From Fidelibacterota bacterium (GTDB taxonomy: Bacteria > Fidelibacterota > UBA2242 > JAFGTP01): DNA of 64,000 nt. Shown piece by piece: positions 1 to 8,650 of the stretch. The position numbers were made by a program, and so were the translations under genes. The notes beneath the pieces were generated by a model. That model worked only from the letters and a program-made list of their open reading frames with translations. It had not been told where the DNA came from and did no database searches. The stretch lies in assembly GCA_016934035.1 (NCBI GenBank), contig JAFGTP010000054.1, positions 154,948-218,947 on the forward strand, given 5' to 3'. Every line of letters begins with the position of its first letter. Position 1 is the stretch's first letter.

Positions 1-474
1 AAGACCCAATATCGCAGGAACCTGCAACCGGTTTTCCAGAATTACGAAGCCTCCCTGAATCCGCGACTGTCGGTGAAAAACAACCTGGTCCATGGATTTT
101 CCAATTCACTGACCAGTCGTGAAAAAATGGAAAAATGTGAATATTTACTGGATATGGTTGGTTTGTCCGGTGGCATCCTGGCGCAACATCCTGACCAGCT
201 CAGCGGCGGAGAGAAGCAGCGGATCAGTATTGTACGCGCGCTGACCACCAGCCCGGAGATACTTCTTCTCGATGAACCCTTTTCTTCTCTGGATATTTTA
301 AACCAGGAAAAATTACTGACACTTTTCCTACAGATAAAATCAACCCTGGGGATATCTTACATTTTTATTACCCACAAATTGCCTCTGGTGAAATATTTTT
401 CGGATTCTGTCTACCGGATCAGGGATGGAAAATTGATGGAAGTGACGGATTTAAACCAATTGCAGGATCGCTAA
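1..474 (+). CDS. Peptide/nickel-type ABC transporter ATP-binding protein (5' end outside window)
   Basis: The reading frame is open from base 1, so the N-terminus with Walker A lies upstream of the window. What remains is the C-terminal ~157 residues of an ABC ATPase: a Q-loop region (VFQNYEASLNPRLSV) of the kind found in Dpp/Opp/Nik ATPases, the signature LSGGEKQR, Walker B plus catalytic Glu (LLLDEP), an intact D-loop (SSLD) and the H-loop His (ITHK). The usual C-terminal oligo_HPY extension of DppD/DppF is absent. It ends one base before the next ATPase gene, so the two are co-translated and probably form a heterodimer that powers uptake of peptides, nickel or a similar small solute. The permease and binding-protein genes are presumably upstream. 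The substrate cannot be told from this fragment. Confidence 0.9.
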   Translation, partial: KTQYRRNLQPVFQNYEASLNPRLSVKNNLVHGFSNSLTSREKMEKCEYLLDMVGLSGGILAQHPDQLSGGEKQRISIVRALTTSPEILLLDEPFSSLDILNQEKLLTLFLQIKSTLGISYIFITHKLPLVKYFSDSVYRIRDGKLMEVTDLNQLQDR

Positions 475-475
475 T

Positions 476-1207
476 ATGGAACCCTTGCTCAGTCTGCAAA
501 ATCTTTCCCTCTATGCCTACGACACAATACTGCTGGACAGGATTTCCTTGAGTCTGGAAAAAGGTCAGATACTGGGCCTCTTCGGGCCCTCCGGCAGTGG
601 TAAAAGCCTGCTATGCAAATCAATTCTCAATCTTCAAGACAAAGGCCTGCGCCGCACCGGAAAAATCTTCTTCGACGGGATAAACCTGTTCGAATCCCAA
701 AATTTAAAACAGTTAAGAGGCCGAAAAATATCCCTGATGTTTCAGCACGTCCGCCAAAGTTTAAATCCAATGCTGACGGTAGAAAAGCATTTTCAGCAGC
801 TGGGTATCGGTGACCTGAAGGCGCTTTTCGAGAGAGTTGGCCTTCATGAGGGCCAGATACAAAAGAAATTTTCGCACCAGCTGTCAGGCGGTGAATTATC
901 AAGAGTCGGACTGGCCCTGGCCCTGGCCCCCAATCCTCAGCTGCTTATCCTAGATGAAGCCTTTGCTTCAATTGAGGAGCGACTACAAGGTCAGTTTATC
1001 CATTTACTTCAGGAAGAGGCCCAGGAAAAGGGCAGGGCTATCATCCTTGTTACACACAATCTTGTTATATTGGAAAAATTATCCACTCACTTCATTGTGC
1101 TGGAAAGCGGAAAAATCACTGATGCCGGTAACTGGCTTTTGTCCAGACCTGAAAAGGGATTTTTGGGAGAAACCTGCCAGTCCTACAAAAGACTGTATCG
1201 TTCTTAG
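476..1207 (+). CDS. Second ATP-binding protein of a peptide/nickel-type ABC transporter
   Basis: A 243-residue ABC ATPase with Walker A GPSGSGKS (about residues 37-44), a Q-loop region MFQHVRQSLNPML typical of the Dpp/Opp/Nik family, signature LSGGELSR, Walker B LLILDEA and H-loop VTHN. The start ATG follows the stop of the upstream ATPase by one base. The protein is shorter than standard DppD/OppD (~320 aa) because the C-terminal oligo_HPY region is missing. The D-loop reads ASIE instead of the usual SALD, so this subunit may be the less active half of an asymmetric ATPase pair (inference). It is the last gene of the operon; a T-rich run follows the stop but no clear terminator hairpin was found. 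Confidence 0.9.
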   Translation: MEPLLSLQNLSLYAYDTILLDRISLSLEKGQILGLFGPSGSGKSLLCKSILNLQDKGLRRTGKIFFDGINLFESQNLKQLRGRKISLMFQHVRQSLNPMLTVEKHFQQLGIGDLKALFERVGLHEGQIQKKFSHQLSGGELSRVGLALALAPNPQLLILDEAFASIEERLQGQFIHLLQEEAQEKGRAIILVTHNLVILEKLSTHFIVLESGKITDAGNWLLSRPEKGFLGETCQSYKRLYRS

Positions 1208-1511
1208 TGTTTTTTTTAGAAGGGTACTCTAGGCAGCTGTTTGAATGATTGGTTTCATCCCTGATTTTGAAAATCAGCCTGATGGATTAAACATTGCCGG
1301 TTCGACTTAAGCCTTTTGGCTCAATTTCACAGTTTCCAATTGAAGGCGATAATTCCCATGATTGTGGAGGATTTGGAGAAAGGACAATAGGAATTGTCAC
1401 CTGCGTGATTTTTTATGATAAATGCTATAAAAGATTATCCAAAAGAATTACCGGGCAATGTGAAAATTTCACGCCCGGAACTTGAATTTATGGCACCCAC
1501 TCCAAAACAGA
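1208..1511. other. Intergenic region holding repeat copy A
   Basis: A 304-base gap between convergent genes. It holds a T-run just after the ABC gene stop, a short perfect palindrome at 1261-1277 (CTGATTTTGAAAATCAG) with no T-run after it, and one copy of the dispersed repeat (1301-1406). An open frame at 1294-1485 covers the repeat and has no ribosome-binding site, so it is not called. Confidence 0.5.
1301..1406 (+). repeat. Dispersed ~105-bp imperfect-palindrome repeat, copy A
   Basis: This stretch aligns over about 105 bases with 4277-4380, by eye at roughly three bases in four. Shared blocks include AATTTCACAG, GGCGATAATTC and GAGGATTTGGA. It carries weak inverted ends (CAATTTCAC at 1322-1330 against GAATTGTCAC at 1391-1400). 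The two copies lie in the same orientation on either side of the T9SS cargo gene. It could be a small non-autonomous mobile element (MITE/REP-like) or a conserved structured RNA. There is no coding potential. Confidence 0.6.
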
Positions 1512-4211
1512 TCACTTCATTAAAATCAAGCGCTTGGTAACCGATTGGTTATTAAATCTCAACCGGTAGATATAGACGCCGGTACTTAGCTCGCTGCTGC
1601 TCCAGTTCAATTCATAAAATCCCGCAGCTTTCATTTCATTGACCAGCACATCTACTTCCTGCCCGATTAAATTGTAAACCGCCAAATGGACTTTACCCAT
1701 GGAAGGGACGGCATACTGTATGGTCGTGCTGCCATTGAATGGATTGGGATGGTTTTGTTTCAGTTCAAAAGTGTAGGGCAATGTCACATCTTCGCCCAGT
1801 TCAGTCAGGTTTTCCACCAAAGTAAATTGAAGGGCATCAGCCCGTAACACGACCCCCTGGGGATTTGAATTTTTTCCAGTGTCCTGGACTTTGACTTTGA
1901 TTTCATAGGCTGACGGTAGAAAATACCTTCCCAGTGTGACCCAATCTCCGCTGCCTTCATTCTGATCGATGATTATCGAATCGATGACAACATTATTAAT
2001 ATAAACAATATAGAGGGCATGGTTGGTCGAATTAACGGTTACCGGAACAATAAACTCAATATCATATAATCCCTGGTAATCCAGTTGCTTGGCAAAGGTG
2101 GCATAGGCTCTGGGATTTTGGTTCAGACTGCTGAACCGGCTGGATAGGCCATAGGCCTGGGTGACGCTGGTGTTCCATGTACCGACTTCATGATAGTGAA
2201 GGGAATCTTCATTGTCCAGGGCCAGAAAGTAGGTGGTTACATTGGCTGAAAAGCAGATTTTTTTGACTGGTTCCAACTGGTCCGAGGATTCAATGATCAG
2301 AGTATCCAAAAATTCTCCAAAAACATTCGAATAAAAGGATACCTCCACAGTCGCTTCCCCCATGGCGGGTATTTCCGACGGCGGGTCCGGCAAATAAAAA
2401 AGGCCTTTCTGAAAGTACATATCGCTGATTTTCAAATTCTTATACCCGCTGTTTTTCAAGGTCAGGGATTTGAAATTTTCAATGTTGACACTGACTTTGC
2501 CAAATTCCATGCTGTTGAAATCAGAAATCAGGTCATATTCCCGTACCAGTGGCGATACTTTCAATACATCGAAAAGTGCAATTTTCGAGGTTTGGCCCGC
2601 TGCTGGAACTTTGATGTACAACTGATTGGACTGTAACTCCGACAGTTCAAGGGTCGCCAGATAGACCCAGGATTTTTCTGGTAATTTGTCTTCAAACCGG
2701 GTTTCTTTTAAAAGTACGCCATCAGCGAGAATCTGAAAAATATAATTTGCAGCCTGTCCGGATATTCCGGGTATCTGGTAAAAAAGGTTGTACCATCCTG
2801 ATTGTTCAATATTCAGATCATAGACCACAGCAGCCGTATCCGGAGAATTCAAGGCAATATAGGTTGCCGTTTTTCCCCATGAACTGCTGTTGGTGACTTT
2901 TCCGTTTCCCGTAATAACCTGAAAATTTTCATCCCCATCGTCAAGGAATCGATCATCTGGCAGATAGCACAAAAAATCCAAGGTCTGGTTTCCCACGGAA
3001 TCACAGACAGCAACGCCGATTTTGGCAATTTTGCTTTTATCCAGCGGGGCAATGGTCCGCCAGGTGAGATTTCCGCCGGAAATGCATTCCATCTTGTAAT
3101 AGTTTTCATATACATCCTTGACAGCCACATAGGGATATTTCTGGAAAATCGGTTCATCCACATGGATATCCACATAAAAAGCATGGTCAGGCCCGCTTTC
3201 AGTCAGTGTCATTTGGGGCGCCGTCAGATCATTCGTCTTCAACCATTCCTGCATGGCTTCAATGGCTGTGGAATATTTAAAAGTCACGCCATATTCAGAT
3301 TCTTTTTGATGGGCAATACTATCGATAATCTCCAGGTTTTGGCAAAAATCCGTTTCCGGTAAATGTCCCCACAGACAGGCGACCTGCGGTATTCCTCTTG
3401 AGGCCCTGGCAAAAATCGTATCTAGGGTGGCCCGGTATCTCACATTGCCGATGTGCTGGGAGCGCAGATTCCAACTGCCGCTGTTACCAGGAAGCTGGTA
3501 GTTTTCCGGAGAGGGATGAAAGGGCTCCCAAAGGTCTGTGGCCTGAGACCAGTCATAATTATTGTCCAGTGGTTCTTCATTGTCAATACCGTGGACAGGA
3601 TAATCATTATGCATGCTGAAAGGCATCAGTTCATCAAGGTAAGCCTGCCAGTCGTTGTCCATAAAATGCCAGCCGCTGCGAAAACTGACAAAGAAATTTT
3701 CCTCTTCCAACAGCAATTGACAGAGGGTAAAATCAAAGTCCTCCCGGGATTCCTCAAAACTATAAGACTGGTTCCAGTACCATCTTCCATCCTTGTCATA
3801 ATCAGACCAAAAAAAGGTATGGTAATGAAGGGTCAGTTCATCGCCCCATTTTTCAATTTGCGGCAGGTGGTTTTCTTGCATATGATACATGGTCATGATA
3901 TTGGGTATTGGACAATCGGTATTGGTGGCATAGCGGAAAATATTCCCACACATCATCCACCAGGTGAGTTTCATGGGGGTACCGTAGGAATCCACCAGAC
4001 GGCTTCGGTAAGCATCGGACATGACCAGGTGACCATTCATGTTCGGGTCCGTATAAAGTGCCGGATCATAGGTGTTGTGATATCTTGTTGTGGACATACC
4101 ATTCCAAATGGCCGTATCGGAACCCAAAACCAGGTGGATTTTACACTCCTCAGCGATCACCGTTGCGGTAAAAAAGCCCAAAAAAACTGCAAAGTAAAAG
4201 AGTCTCTTCAT
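1512..4211 (-). CDS. Large secreted protein with deacetylase-like N-domain, golvesin-type modules and T9SS sorting domain
   Basis: Signal peptide at the N-terminus (MKRLFYFAVFLGFF, cleavage near VIAEE). Residues ~25-330 resemble a polysaccharide-deacetylase/NodB-type barrel, seen in the motifs LTLHYHTFFW, FRSGWHFMD and ACLWGHLPE, although the canonical metal-binding set is not clearly there. Two modules resembling golvesin/Xly carbohydrate-binding domains follow (~430-560 and ~680-800), with an Ash/HYDIN-like beta-domain between them (~570-670). The last ~85 residues are a T9SS type A sorting domain (NHPNPFNGST, GQEV, LSTGVYIYRL), so the protein should cross the outer membrane by the T9SS. 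GGAGG lies directly against the ATG at 4217 but six bases before the ATG at 4211, so 4211 is the better start. Catalytic role unproven; it may act on surface or environmental glycans. Confidence 0.8.
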   Translation of the reverse strand: MKRLFYFAVFLGFFTATVIAEECKIHLVLGSDTAIWNGMSTTRYHNTYDPALYTDPNMNGHLVMSDAYRSRLVDSYGTPMKLTWWMMCGNIFRYATNTDCPIPNIMTMYHMQENHLPQIEKWGDELTLHYHTFFWSDYDKDGRWYWNQSYSFEESREDFDFTLCQLLLEEENFFVSFRSGWHFMDNDWQAYLDELMPFSMHNDYPVHGIDNEEPLDNNYDWSQATDLWEPFHPSPENYQLPGNSGSWNLRSQHIGNVRYRATLDTIFARASRGIPQVACLWGHLPETDFCQNLEIIDSIAHQKESEYGVTFKYSTAIEAMQEWLKTNDLTAPQMTLTESGPDHAFYVDIHVDEPIFQKYPYVAVKDVYENYYKMECISGGNLTWRTIAPLDKSKIAKIGVAVCDSVGNQTLDFLCYLPDDRFLDDGDENFQVITGNGKVTNSSSWGKTATYIALNSPDTAAVVYDLNIEQSGWYNLFYQIPGISGQAANYIFQILADGVLLKETRFEDKLPEKSWVYLATLELSELQSNQLYIKVPAAGQTSKIALFDVLKVSPLVREYDLISDFNSMEFGKVSVNIENFKSLTLKNSGYKNLKISDMYFQKGLFYLPDPPSEIPAMGEATVEVSFYSNVFGEFLDTLIIESSDQLEPVKKICFSANVTTYFLALDNEDSLHYHEVGTWNTSVTQAYGLSSRFSSLNQNPRAYATFAKQLDYQGLYDIEFIVPVTVNSTNHALYIVYINNVVIDSIIIDQNEGSGDWVTLGRYFLPSAYEIKVKVQDTGKNSNPQGVVLRADALQFTLVENLTELGEDVTLPYTFELKQNHPNPFNGSTTIQYAVPSMGKVHLAVYNLIGQEVDVLVNEMKAAGFYELNWSSSELSTGVYIYRLRFNNQSVTKRLILMK

Positions 4212-4276
4212 AATCATCCTCCGGTTTATAATTTAAATTAACTTTCCGGATGAGGCAAAAAATTATTTTACGTCAT

Positions 4277-4380
4277 TTCGACCTCAGCTTTTGGACAATT
4301 TCACAGCTTCCAAGTGGAGGCGATAATTCTAATTATTAGTGAGGATTTGGAAAAGTGACAAGTGAAATTGACAGCTGCAA
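4277..4380 (+). repeat. Dispersed ~105-bp imperfect-palindrome repeat, copy B
   Basis: Second copy of the element at 1301-1406. Here the inverted ends are perfect over nine bases (CAATTTCAC at 4296-4304 and GTGAAATTG at 4362-4370). Inner segments also pair (TTCCAA/TTGGAA and an AT-rich palindrome around 4322-4339), so the transcript could fold into one long imperfect hairpin. It lies about 65 bases upstream of the cargo gene start, close to or over its promoter. Confidence 0.6.
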
Positions 4381-4586
4381 AGTAATGATCAGATAATTAT
4401 TTCAATAATTGGGTTGGAAGTAATCCAAGGAAAATTTTTATTGCATTAAATATCATCAGTTCGATTTAGGGTAAACTGTCCACTTTCATTTGTTTCCCAA
4501 TCTCCCTTGTTCTCTCACGCTTAGCCTGATTTTCGACCTTGATAAAGGGAGAGTCGAACTCATGTTAAAATATTGAAGATAAAAAA

Positions 4587-4614
4587 AAATCCCGGCCAAC
4601 AAAACCGGGATTTT
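4587..4614 (-). terminator. Intrinsic terminator of the sigma/DUF4097 operon
   Basis: Stem AAAATCCCGG / CCGGGATTTT with a nine-base loop. Read on the minus strand it is followed by a run of nine T, directly downstream of the DUF4097 gene stop. Confidence 0.85.
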
Positions 4615-4684
4615 CATTTTCATGGGGACAACAATGATTTCATTTCATGGTTAATACCTGGAAATGAACCTATCCGTTTAGTCC

Positions 4685-6025
4685 TTATTTTTTTCGAATT
4701 TTAATATTGCCATTGGTGTTGACCAGTTTTATTGACTCTTCACTATCACCCGTTTTTTTATAATAGGTCCTGTCACCAGAAATTTGATCCAAGTAAATTT
4801 TGCCAAAATTTGTGCTGAGGTCATAAGAACCCTGATAATTTTCCGGAATTTCAAGGTCAATTTCGCCAAAACTGTTCGAAATACCGATATCAATATCAGC
4901 AGATTTCAATTCGCTGATTTTAACGTCACCATTTACTGTTTCAATTTTTATTTGTGGACTGATATCAGACAACACTGTAGCAGCAAAACTATTTGAAATA
5001 GTGATGGGTTGGAAAGCATGGGTCAGAATAATTTTTCCATTGTTGGATGTAATTTCCGATGTTCCATGAATATCACGCAGAATATTTTCCGCAAAGGAAT
5101 TATCAACATGCAGATTTCCCATGACATTTTCTGCAGTGATCTGTCCATTTTGTGAACGTATATTGAGGTTGCCATCTATATTTTTAATAGTTATTTCACC
5201 AAATTCACCTTGCACTTTTGCTTCGCCGGCCACATTTTCAAGGCGAATATTTCCATTTCTTGAGGATACTTTTGCATTTCCGCCAACGGTCAATATCTCA
5301 GAATTCCCGAACTGGTTGGAGCAAACCAGGTTGCCATCACTGATATTGTGTATTTCCAATAAACCGTTTTTGGTGCTGATATTAACTTCACCCTTGCAAT
5401 CTCTGACAGTGGTGTTTCCAAAACCATTGCTCACATGCACTTTGTCCTGACAATTAAAGATATCAATCTGACCATTTACATTATTCAGATCAACCGTTCC
5501 TGTAACGTTCGAGACCTGGATATTGCCAAACCGGTTATTTACAAACAGGTTCACATGGTTTTGTGCTTCGACAGATCCGTTTGTATTGGAAAGACGGACC
5601 ATGGATTTGAAGTTGTTTGCAGTGATGCTGCCAAACCGGTTGCTGATTTCCAATGCAATAGATTCATGACATTTAAGATAATAATTGAATTCTATGGAGC
5701 CTTCAAAATCATCGACAATATCCTTTACATCTTGTATTTGTATTTTACACTGACTGCCTCTAGGATTAATATCCAATTGAACCTGGTCGATAATTTTCTG
5801 AGCATTTTTTTCTTTTTTTGTTTTGACTATGACATCAAGGAATAATTCGCAACCCTTTTCCTTTTGTCCGATTATTTCAATTCTTCCCATCTGATTATTC
5901 AGGATGATTTCCCCACTTTTTGGGATATCTATTTTTTTTTCAATTTTTTTTGTCAGTTCAACACCCAATATGGATTGAAAAAGTATCAAAGAAAAAATAA
6001 CGGTGAATAGTAATTTTTTTATCAT
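4685..6025 (-). CDS. DUF4097-family beta-repeat protein (putative exported adhesin-like)
   Basis: Signal peptide (MIKKLLFTVIFSLILFQSILG) followed by ~420 residues of short beta-strand repeats. Rungs of about 20 residues alternate between an 'N-x-FGN' type and an 'NGxI' type (for example NNRFGNI, NNVNGQI, SNGFGNT, TKNGLLE), as in DUF4097/DUF4098 proteins that build a beta-solenoid. The start overlaps the stop of the upstream membrane-protein gene by four bases (ATGA), so the genes are co-translated, and the operon is headed by an ECF sigma factor. Proteins of this family often sit beside ECF sigma/anti-sigma pairs; the molecular function is unknown. It probably faces the periplasm or cell surface. 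No lipobox or sorting domain was seen. Confidence 0.8.
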   Translation of the reverse strand: MIKKLLFTVIFSLILFQSILGVELTKKIEKKIDIPKSGEIILNNQMGRIEIIGQKEKGCELFLDVIVKTKKEKNAQKIIDQVQLDINPRGSQCKIQIQDVKDIVDDFEGSIEFNYYLKCHESIALEISNRFGSITANNFKSMVRLSNTNGSVEAQNHVNLFVNNRFGNIQVSNVTGTVDLNNVNGQIDIFNCQDKVHVSNGFGNTTVRDCKGEVNISTKNGLLEIHNISDGNLVCSNQFGNSEILTVGGNAKVSSRNGNIRLENVAGEAKVQGEFGEITIKNIDGNLNIRSQNGQITAENVMGNLHVDNSFAENILRDIHGTSEITSNNGKIILTHAFQPITISNSFAATVLSDISPQIKIETVNGDVKISELKSADIDIGISNSFGEIDLEIPENYQGSYDLSTNFGKIYLDQISGDRTYYKKTGDSEESIKLVNTNGNIKIRKK

Positions 6026-6573
6026 GAGATTTCCCTTTCTTTCAGGTTTTGCATTTCCTTGTATACTTTGATCTTTTCATTGTAAGCAAAGAACAATTGT
6101 CTGTGAATTTGTGAATTGTAAGGATTATCTTCGAGTGAACTTTTACAAATCAGTATCATCTGGTCCAACAGGTGCAGTTTATCAAAATAAGCCTGGGCCA
6201 GATCATTTTGGCTTGTCAGTTCAGAAACCGGGCAATGGGCTTCCATTTCTGCTATCACTTCTTCATATTGTTTTTGAGCTTCAAATACTTTTTTATCAAT
6301 GTTATTTGCCAGTTTCTCTGCTCTGGAAACGGAAATCAGATGATGGGGATTTATTCGGTCAAGGATCATTATCATAGTGAGAAATACAATTGCGAACCCA
6401 ATGGCAGCCTGTATTTTGTATTCAAACAATGTGTGGAAAAACTTTTTCCGGGGCTGTGGTGTTTCTGTATCGATTTCTTTGAAAACCTCTTTCCACATGT
6501 TCGGTGTTTTTGGCGTGGACTCAATTTCTATTTTGGCATTCTTCAGAATATCTTCCATCTTATATGTCTTCAA
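6022..6573 (-). CDS. Single-pass membrane protein, probable anti-sigma factor
   Basis: 183 residues: a soluble N-terminal part (~1-50), one membrane helix (~53-70, IQAAIGFAIVFLTMIMIL) and a charged, largely helical C-terminal part (~75-183). The start is a TTG at 6573 with GGAG seven bases upstream; an ATG at 6558 is possible but has a poorer site. The gene overlaps the sigma factor gene by 14 bases and the DUF4097 gene by 4. The arrangement and single membrane helix fit an anti-sigma factor that holds the ECF sigma factor at the membrane. No zinc-binding HxxxCxxC anti-sigma motif is present, so this would be a non-ZAS type. Role inferred from context. Confidence 0.6.
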   Translation of the reverse strand: MKTYKMEDILKNAKIEIESTPKTPNMWKEVFKEIDTETPQPRKKFFHTLFEYKIQAAIGFAIVFLTMIMILDRINPHHLISVSRAEKLANNIDKKVFEAQKQYEEVIAEMEAHCPVSELTSQNDLAQAYFDKLHLLDQMILICKSSLEDNPYNSQIHRQLFFAYNEKIKVYKEMQNLKEREIS

Positions 6574-7087
6574 AATTCAACTCCATTTTTATTTCCAATA
6601 CTTCTTTGATCTTTTGTTTGGCCCGGGCATATTGGCTACGTGAATTTTCCGGAGTACAGCCTATGATCTTTGCAATTTCACGATGCTTCAGTTCCTGAAA
6701 AAAGTGCAGAATGAAAACGGTTCTGTAGCCATCAGCAAGGTCTTCAAGGGACTTCAAAATCAAATTCGTATGATAAAAAGCATTATTCTCATTTTGTTCT
6801 ATCAATTGTTTTTCTTCGATATTATCAAACTTTCTTTGTCGGATCAGGTCATAGGAACAATTCATCATGATCCGGTAAAACCAGGATTCAAAATATTCAG
6901 GTTCCTTTAGTGTTCCGATACTTCGGTAAATTCGAATGAACCCTTTTTGACAAGCCTCCGTGGCGTCGTCCCGATCCTGACAAAGAGCCAGACAAACCTG
7001 AAATCCATCATCCTTTTTCAGGTCATAAAGTTTTCTAAATGCTTTCACATTTCCGGATTTTACTTTTTCTATCAGTTTATTCAACAA
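6560..7087 (-). CDS. ECF-type RNA polymerase sigma factor
   Basis: 175 residues with region 2 (~10-80, including DATEACQKGFIRIYRSI and FESWFYRIMMN) and region 4 with its helix-turn-helix (~115-165; HREIAKIIGCTPENSRSQYARAK). It lacks the N-terminal and central domains of housekeeping sigma factors, as ECF factors do. The start is not ATG: TTG codons at 7087 and 7084 are preceded by a weak GGTGA, and a stop lies just upstream in frame. It heads an operon with a membrane protein and a DUF4097 protein, so it probably directs an envelope-stress or surface-related regulon and may control itself. The signal is unknown. Confidence 0.88.
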   Translation of the reverse strand: MLNKLIEKVKSGNVKAFRKLYDLKKDDGFQVCLALCQDRDDATEACQKGFIRIYRSIGTLKEPEYFESWFYRIMMNCSYDLIRQRKFDNIEEKQLIEQNENNAFYHTNLILKSLEDLADGYRTVFILHFFQELKHREIAKIIGCTPENSRSQYARAKQKIKEVLEIKMELNFEDI

Positions 7088-7413
7088 TTCACCAATTTTT
7101 CAGGGATAAGACTTTATGGAAATTAAAACGTTGTATGCCGGAGCGGAAATTTTTTATTTTTTTCCAATTTTAACAGCAACAATAACACAGATTTTAGGTG
7201 ATTAGCATAAATTTTGTCCAATTTTCAATATTGTAAGGGATAAATTCTATTATTGCATTATGAAGTTAAAAGTGATAATGGGAATGGTCACTAACAAGAC
7301 ACTTCTTTATAAAAATGCAATAAAACCGGTTTTTTGGAATTCCAATTCGACATGAATGAGAAAAAAAAAGCCCCGATATGTCGGGGCTTTTTTGATAATC
7401 TAGGATTGCTCAA
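7088..7413. other. Intergenic region upstream of the sigma operon
   Basis: 326 bases, AT-rich. It contains the SusD-side terminator at 7364-7393 and must hold the promoter of the minus-strand sigma operon. No convincing -35/-10 pair or ECF-type promoter could be picked out by eye. No small gene or RNA recognised. Confidence 0.4.
7364..7393 (-). terminator. Intrinsic terminator of the susC-susD operon
   Basis: Stem AAAAAAGCCCCGA / TCGGGGCTTTTTT around a TATG loop, 20 bases after the SusD-like gene stop on the minus strand. The symmetrical A/T flanks make it potentially bidirectional. Confidence 0.93.
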
Positions 7414-8640
7414 TCAGTCTATATTTGGATTGTTATGACGTTCGCGGGCAACAATGGGCAGATAACGCCATGCGCCCTCCGGCAGGTGCCATAGACCGTC
7501 AAATCTTCTCTGATCAATCAGTCTCTGTCCGGTGAGAAAGAGTTCCTTGTCACGTTCAACGATCACGGTATTCATATCCGCTTCAGTAAGGTCTGCTATA
7601 CCATGACTGGCTCTGACAGCATTGACCCAGGCAACTGCATCACCACCCTGGCCTCTCAAAGCCAGTTCAGCCAGCATGAGGTTGTTTTCCTGCCAGGTCA
7701 TATAAGAAATAGGCGCGTCAGCAGTGAAGTATTTGGTCTGCAGGTAATAGGTGGTTGTGGTATCGGAAGTCACCAGCAGGCCTGCCGGTACTTCTTCGAT
7801 AAAAACCCTGTTGGCTTCATTGGGATCAGCCGCAATGTATCCGGCAAATCGGCCATCAACATAGTTCTGAGCCCTCAGTGCGGAACTTCCCTGTTGCCAG
7901 ACATAGTTGTCTGCAGAGATTGAGAATAAAGCATTGAAGGGCGCATCGCCTTCAGACATACCGTAGGCGGCAGCAGCTTTCGCAGCTGCATAGTCACCAT
8001 TGTACAATTCGCATCTTGCAATCAGGGATTTAACAACCTTTTTATTTGCCTCGGAAGCATAATTATAGGCTTCATCATAAGCGGCTACAGCCATATCGTA
8101 AAGGTCGGCAGAGGGAACGAAAGGACCGGCATCAATACAGCCGCCGCCCTGGTTTTCTGCCAGCCCAAAAAATCCAGCCAGAACTTCGTAAGAAACAGCT
8201 TCGTAGAAATTGGCTATATAAAGCGCTTCATTTTTTTCTTCTTCTGTAGCGTCATTGATGATGTTTTCAACTCTGTCTTTCAGCAGGGTAGCATGTTTCC
8301 AGAGTTCCCCGACATTATCGGCCAGTCCGTCAATACTGTTGTTGTCAAGCAGGATATTTCCGGATTCAATTTCATCAAACTGGCTGTAGGTTGCGTCTTT
8401 GATGATGTCTTTTCCGTAAACAAACTGGTCGCCCAGCAGGTCGCCAAACATGACAATTCTTTCGACGGTTGATGCAAAGTTGGCTTCAATACCGACGATT
8501 AATAAAGGAATATCCATCGCGTCTACCAGTTTTTCGTCCTGGATAATATCTTCTCTGAGCGGGGTTTCATTGATCCAGTCTTCACAGGATAAAAGGAACA
8601 ATCCGCTGAGTATCATTAAGAAAATTATTAATTTTTTCAT
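7414..8640 (-). CDS. SusD/RagB-family outer-membrane nutrient-binding lipoprotein
   Basis: Lipoprotein signal (MKKLIIFLMILSGLFLLSC, lipid Cys ~19). The body is helical with TPR-like pairs (AVAAYDEAYNYASEAN, ARCELYNGDYAAAKAA). The C-terminal block VNAVRASHG ... VERDKELFLTG.R..DQRRF ... YLPI..RERHNNPN is characteristic of SusD/RagB proteins. At 408 residues it is shorter than the usual 500-600. It starts ten bases after the SusC-like gene, with a strong site (AGGAGG). Together they should form a lidded outer-membrane importer powered by TonB. No glycosidase or peptidase gene adjoins the pair, so the substrate is unknown. Confidence 0.9.
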   Translation of the reverse strand: MKKLIIFLMILSGLFLLSCEDWINETPLREDIIQDEKLVDAMDIPLLIVGIEANFASTVERIVMFGDLLGDQFVYGKDIIKDATYSQFDEIESGNILLDNNSIDGLADNVGELWKHATLLKDRVENIINDATEEEKNEALYIANFYEAVSYEVLAGFFGLAENQGGGCIDAGPFVPSADLYDMAVAAYDEAYNYASEANKKVVKSLIARCELYNGDYAAAKAAAAYGMSEGDAPFNALFSISADNYVWQQGSSALRAQNYVDGRFAGYIAADPNEANRVFIEEVPAGLLVTSDTTTTYYLQTKYFTADAPISYMTWQENNLMLAELALRGQGGDAVAWVNAVRASHGIADLTEADMNTVIVERDKELFLTGQRLIDQRRFDGLWHLPEGAWRYLPIVARERHNNPNID

Positions 8641-8650
8641 ATTTCACCTC

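Larger units (their letters stand above)
4212..4684. other. Intergenic region holding repeat copy B and a terminator
   Basis: A ~470-base gap between two minus-strand genes. It carries the ribosome-binding site of the cargo gene (GGAGG, 4218-4222), repeat copy B (4277-4380), an unassigned AT-rich stretch (4381-4586) and the terminator of the DUF4097 operon (4587-4614). No gene or RNA family was recognised in the unassigned part. Confidence 0.5.

Noticed and set aside
1261-1277. Perfect palindrome after the ABC operon as terminator
   Set aside because: Stem is AT-rich and no T-run follows on either strand.
1294-1485. Open plus-strand frame of 63 residues after the ABC genes
   Set aside because: It lies over the dispersed repeat, has no ribosome-binding site and resembles no protein.
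3453-4241. 262-residue plus-strand open frame
   Set aside because: Fully antisense to the T9SS cargo gene, which has clear domains and a signal peptide; His/Ile-rich composition typical of an antisense frame.
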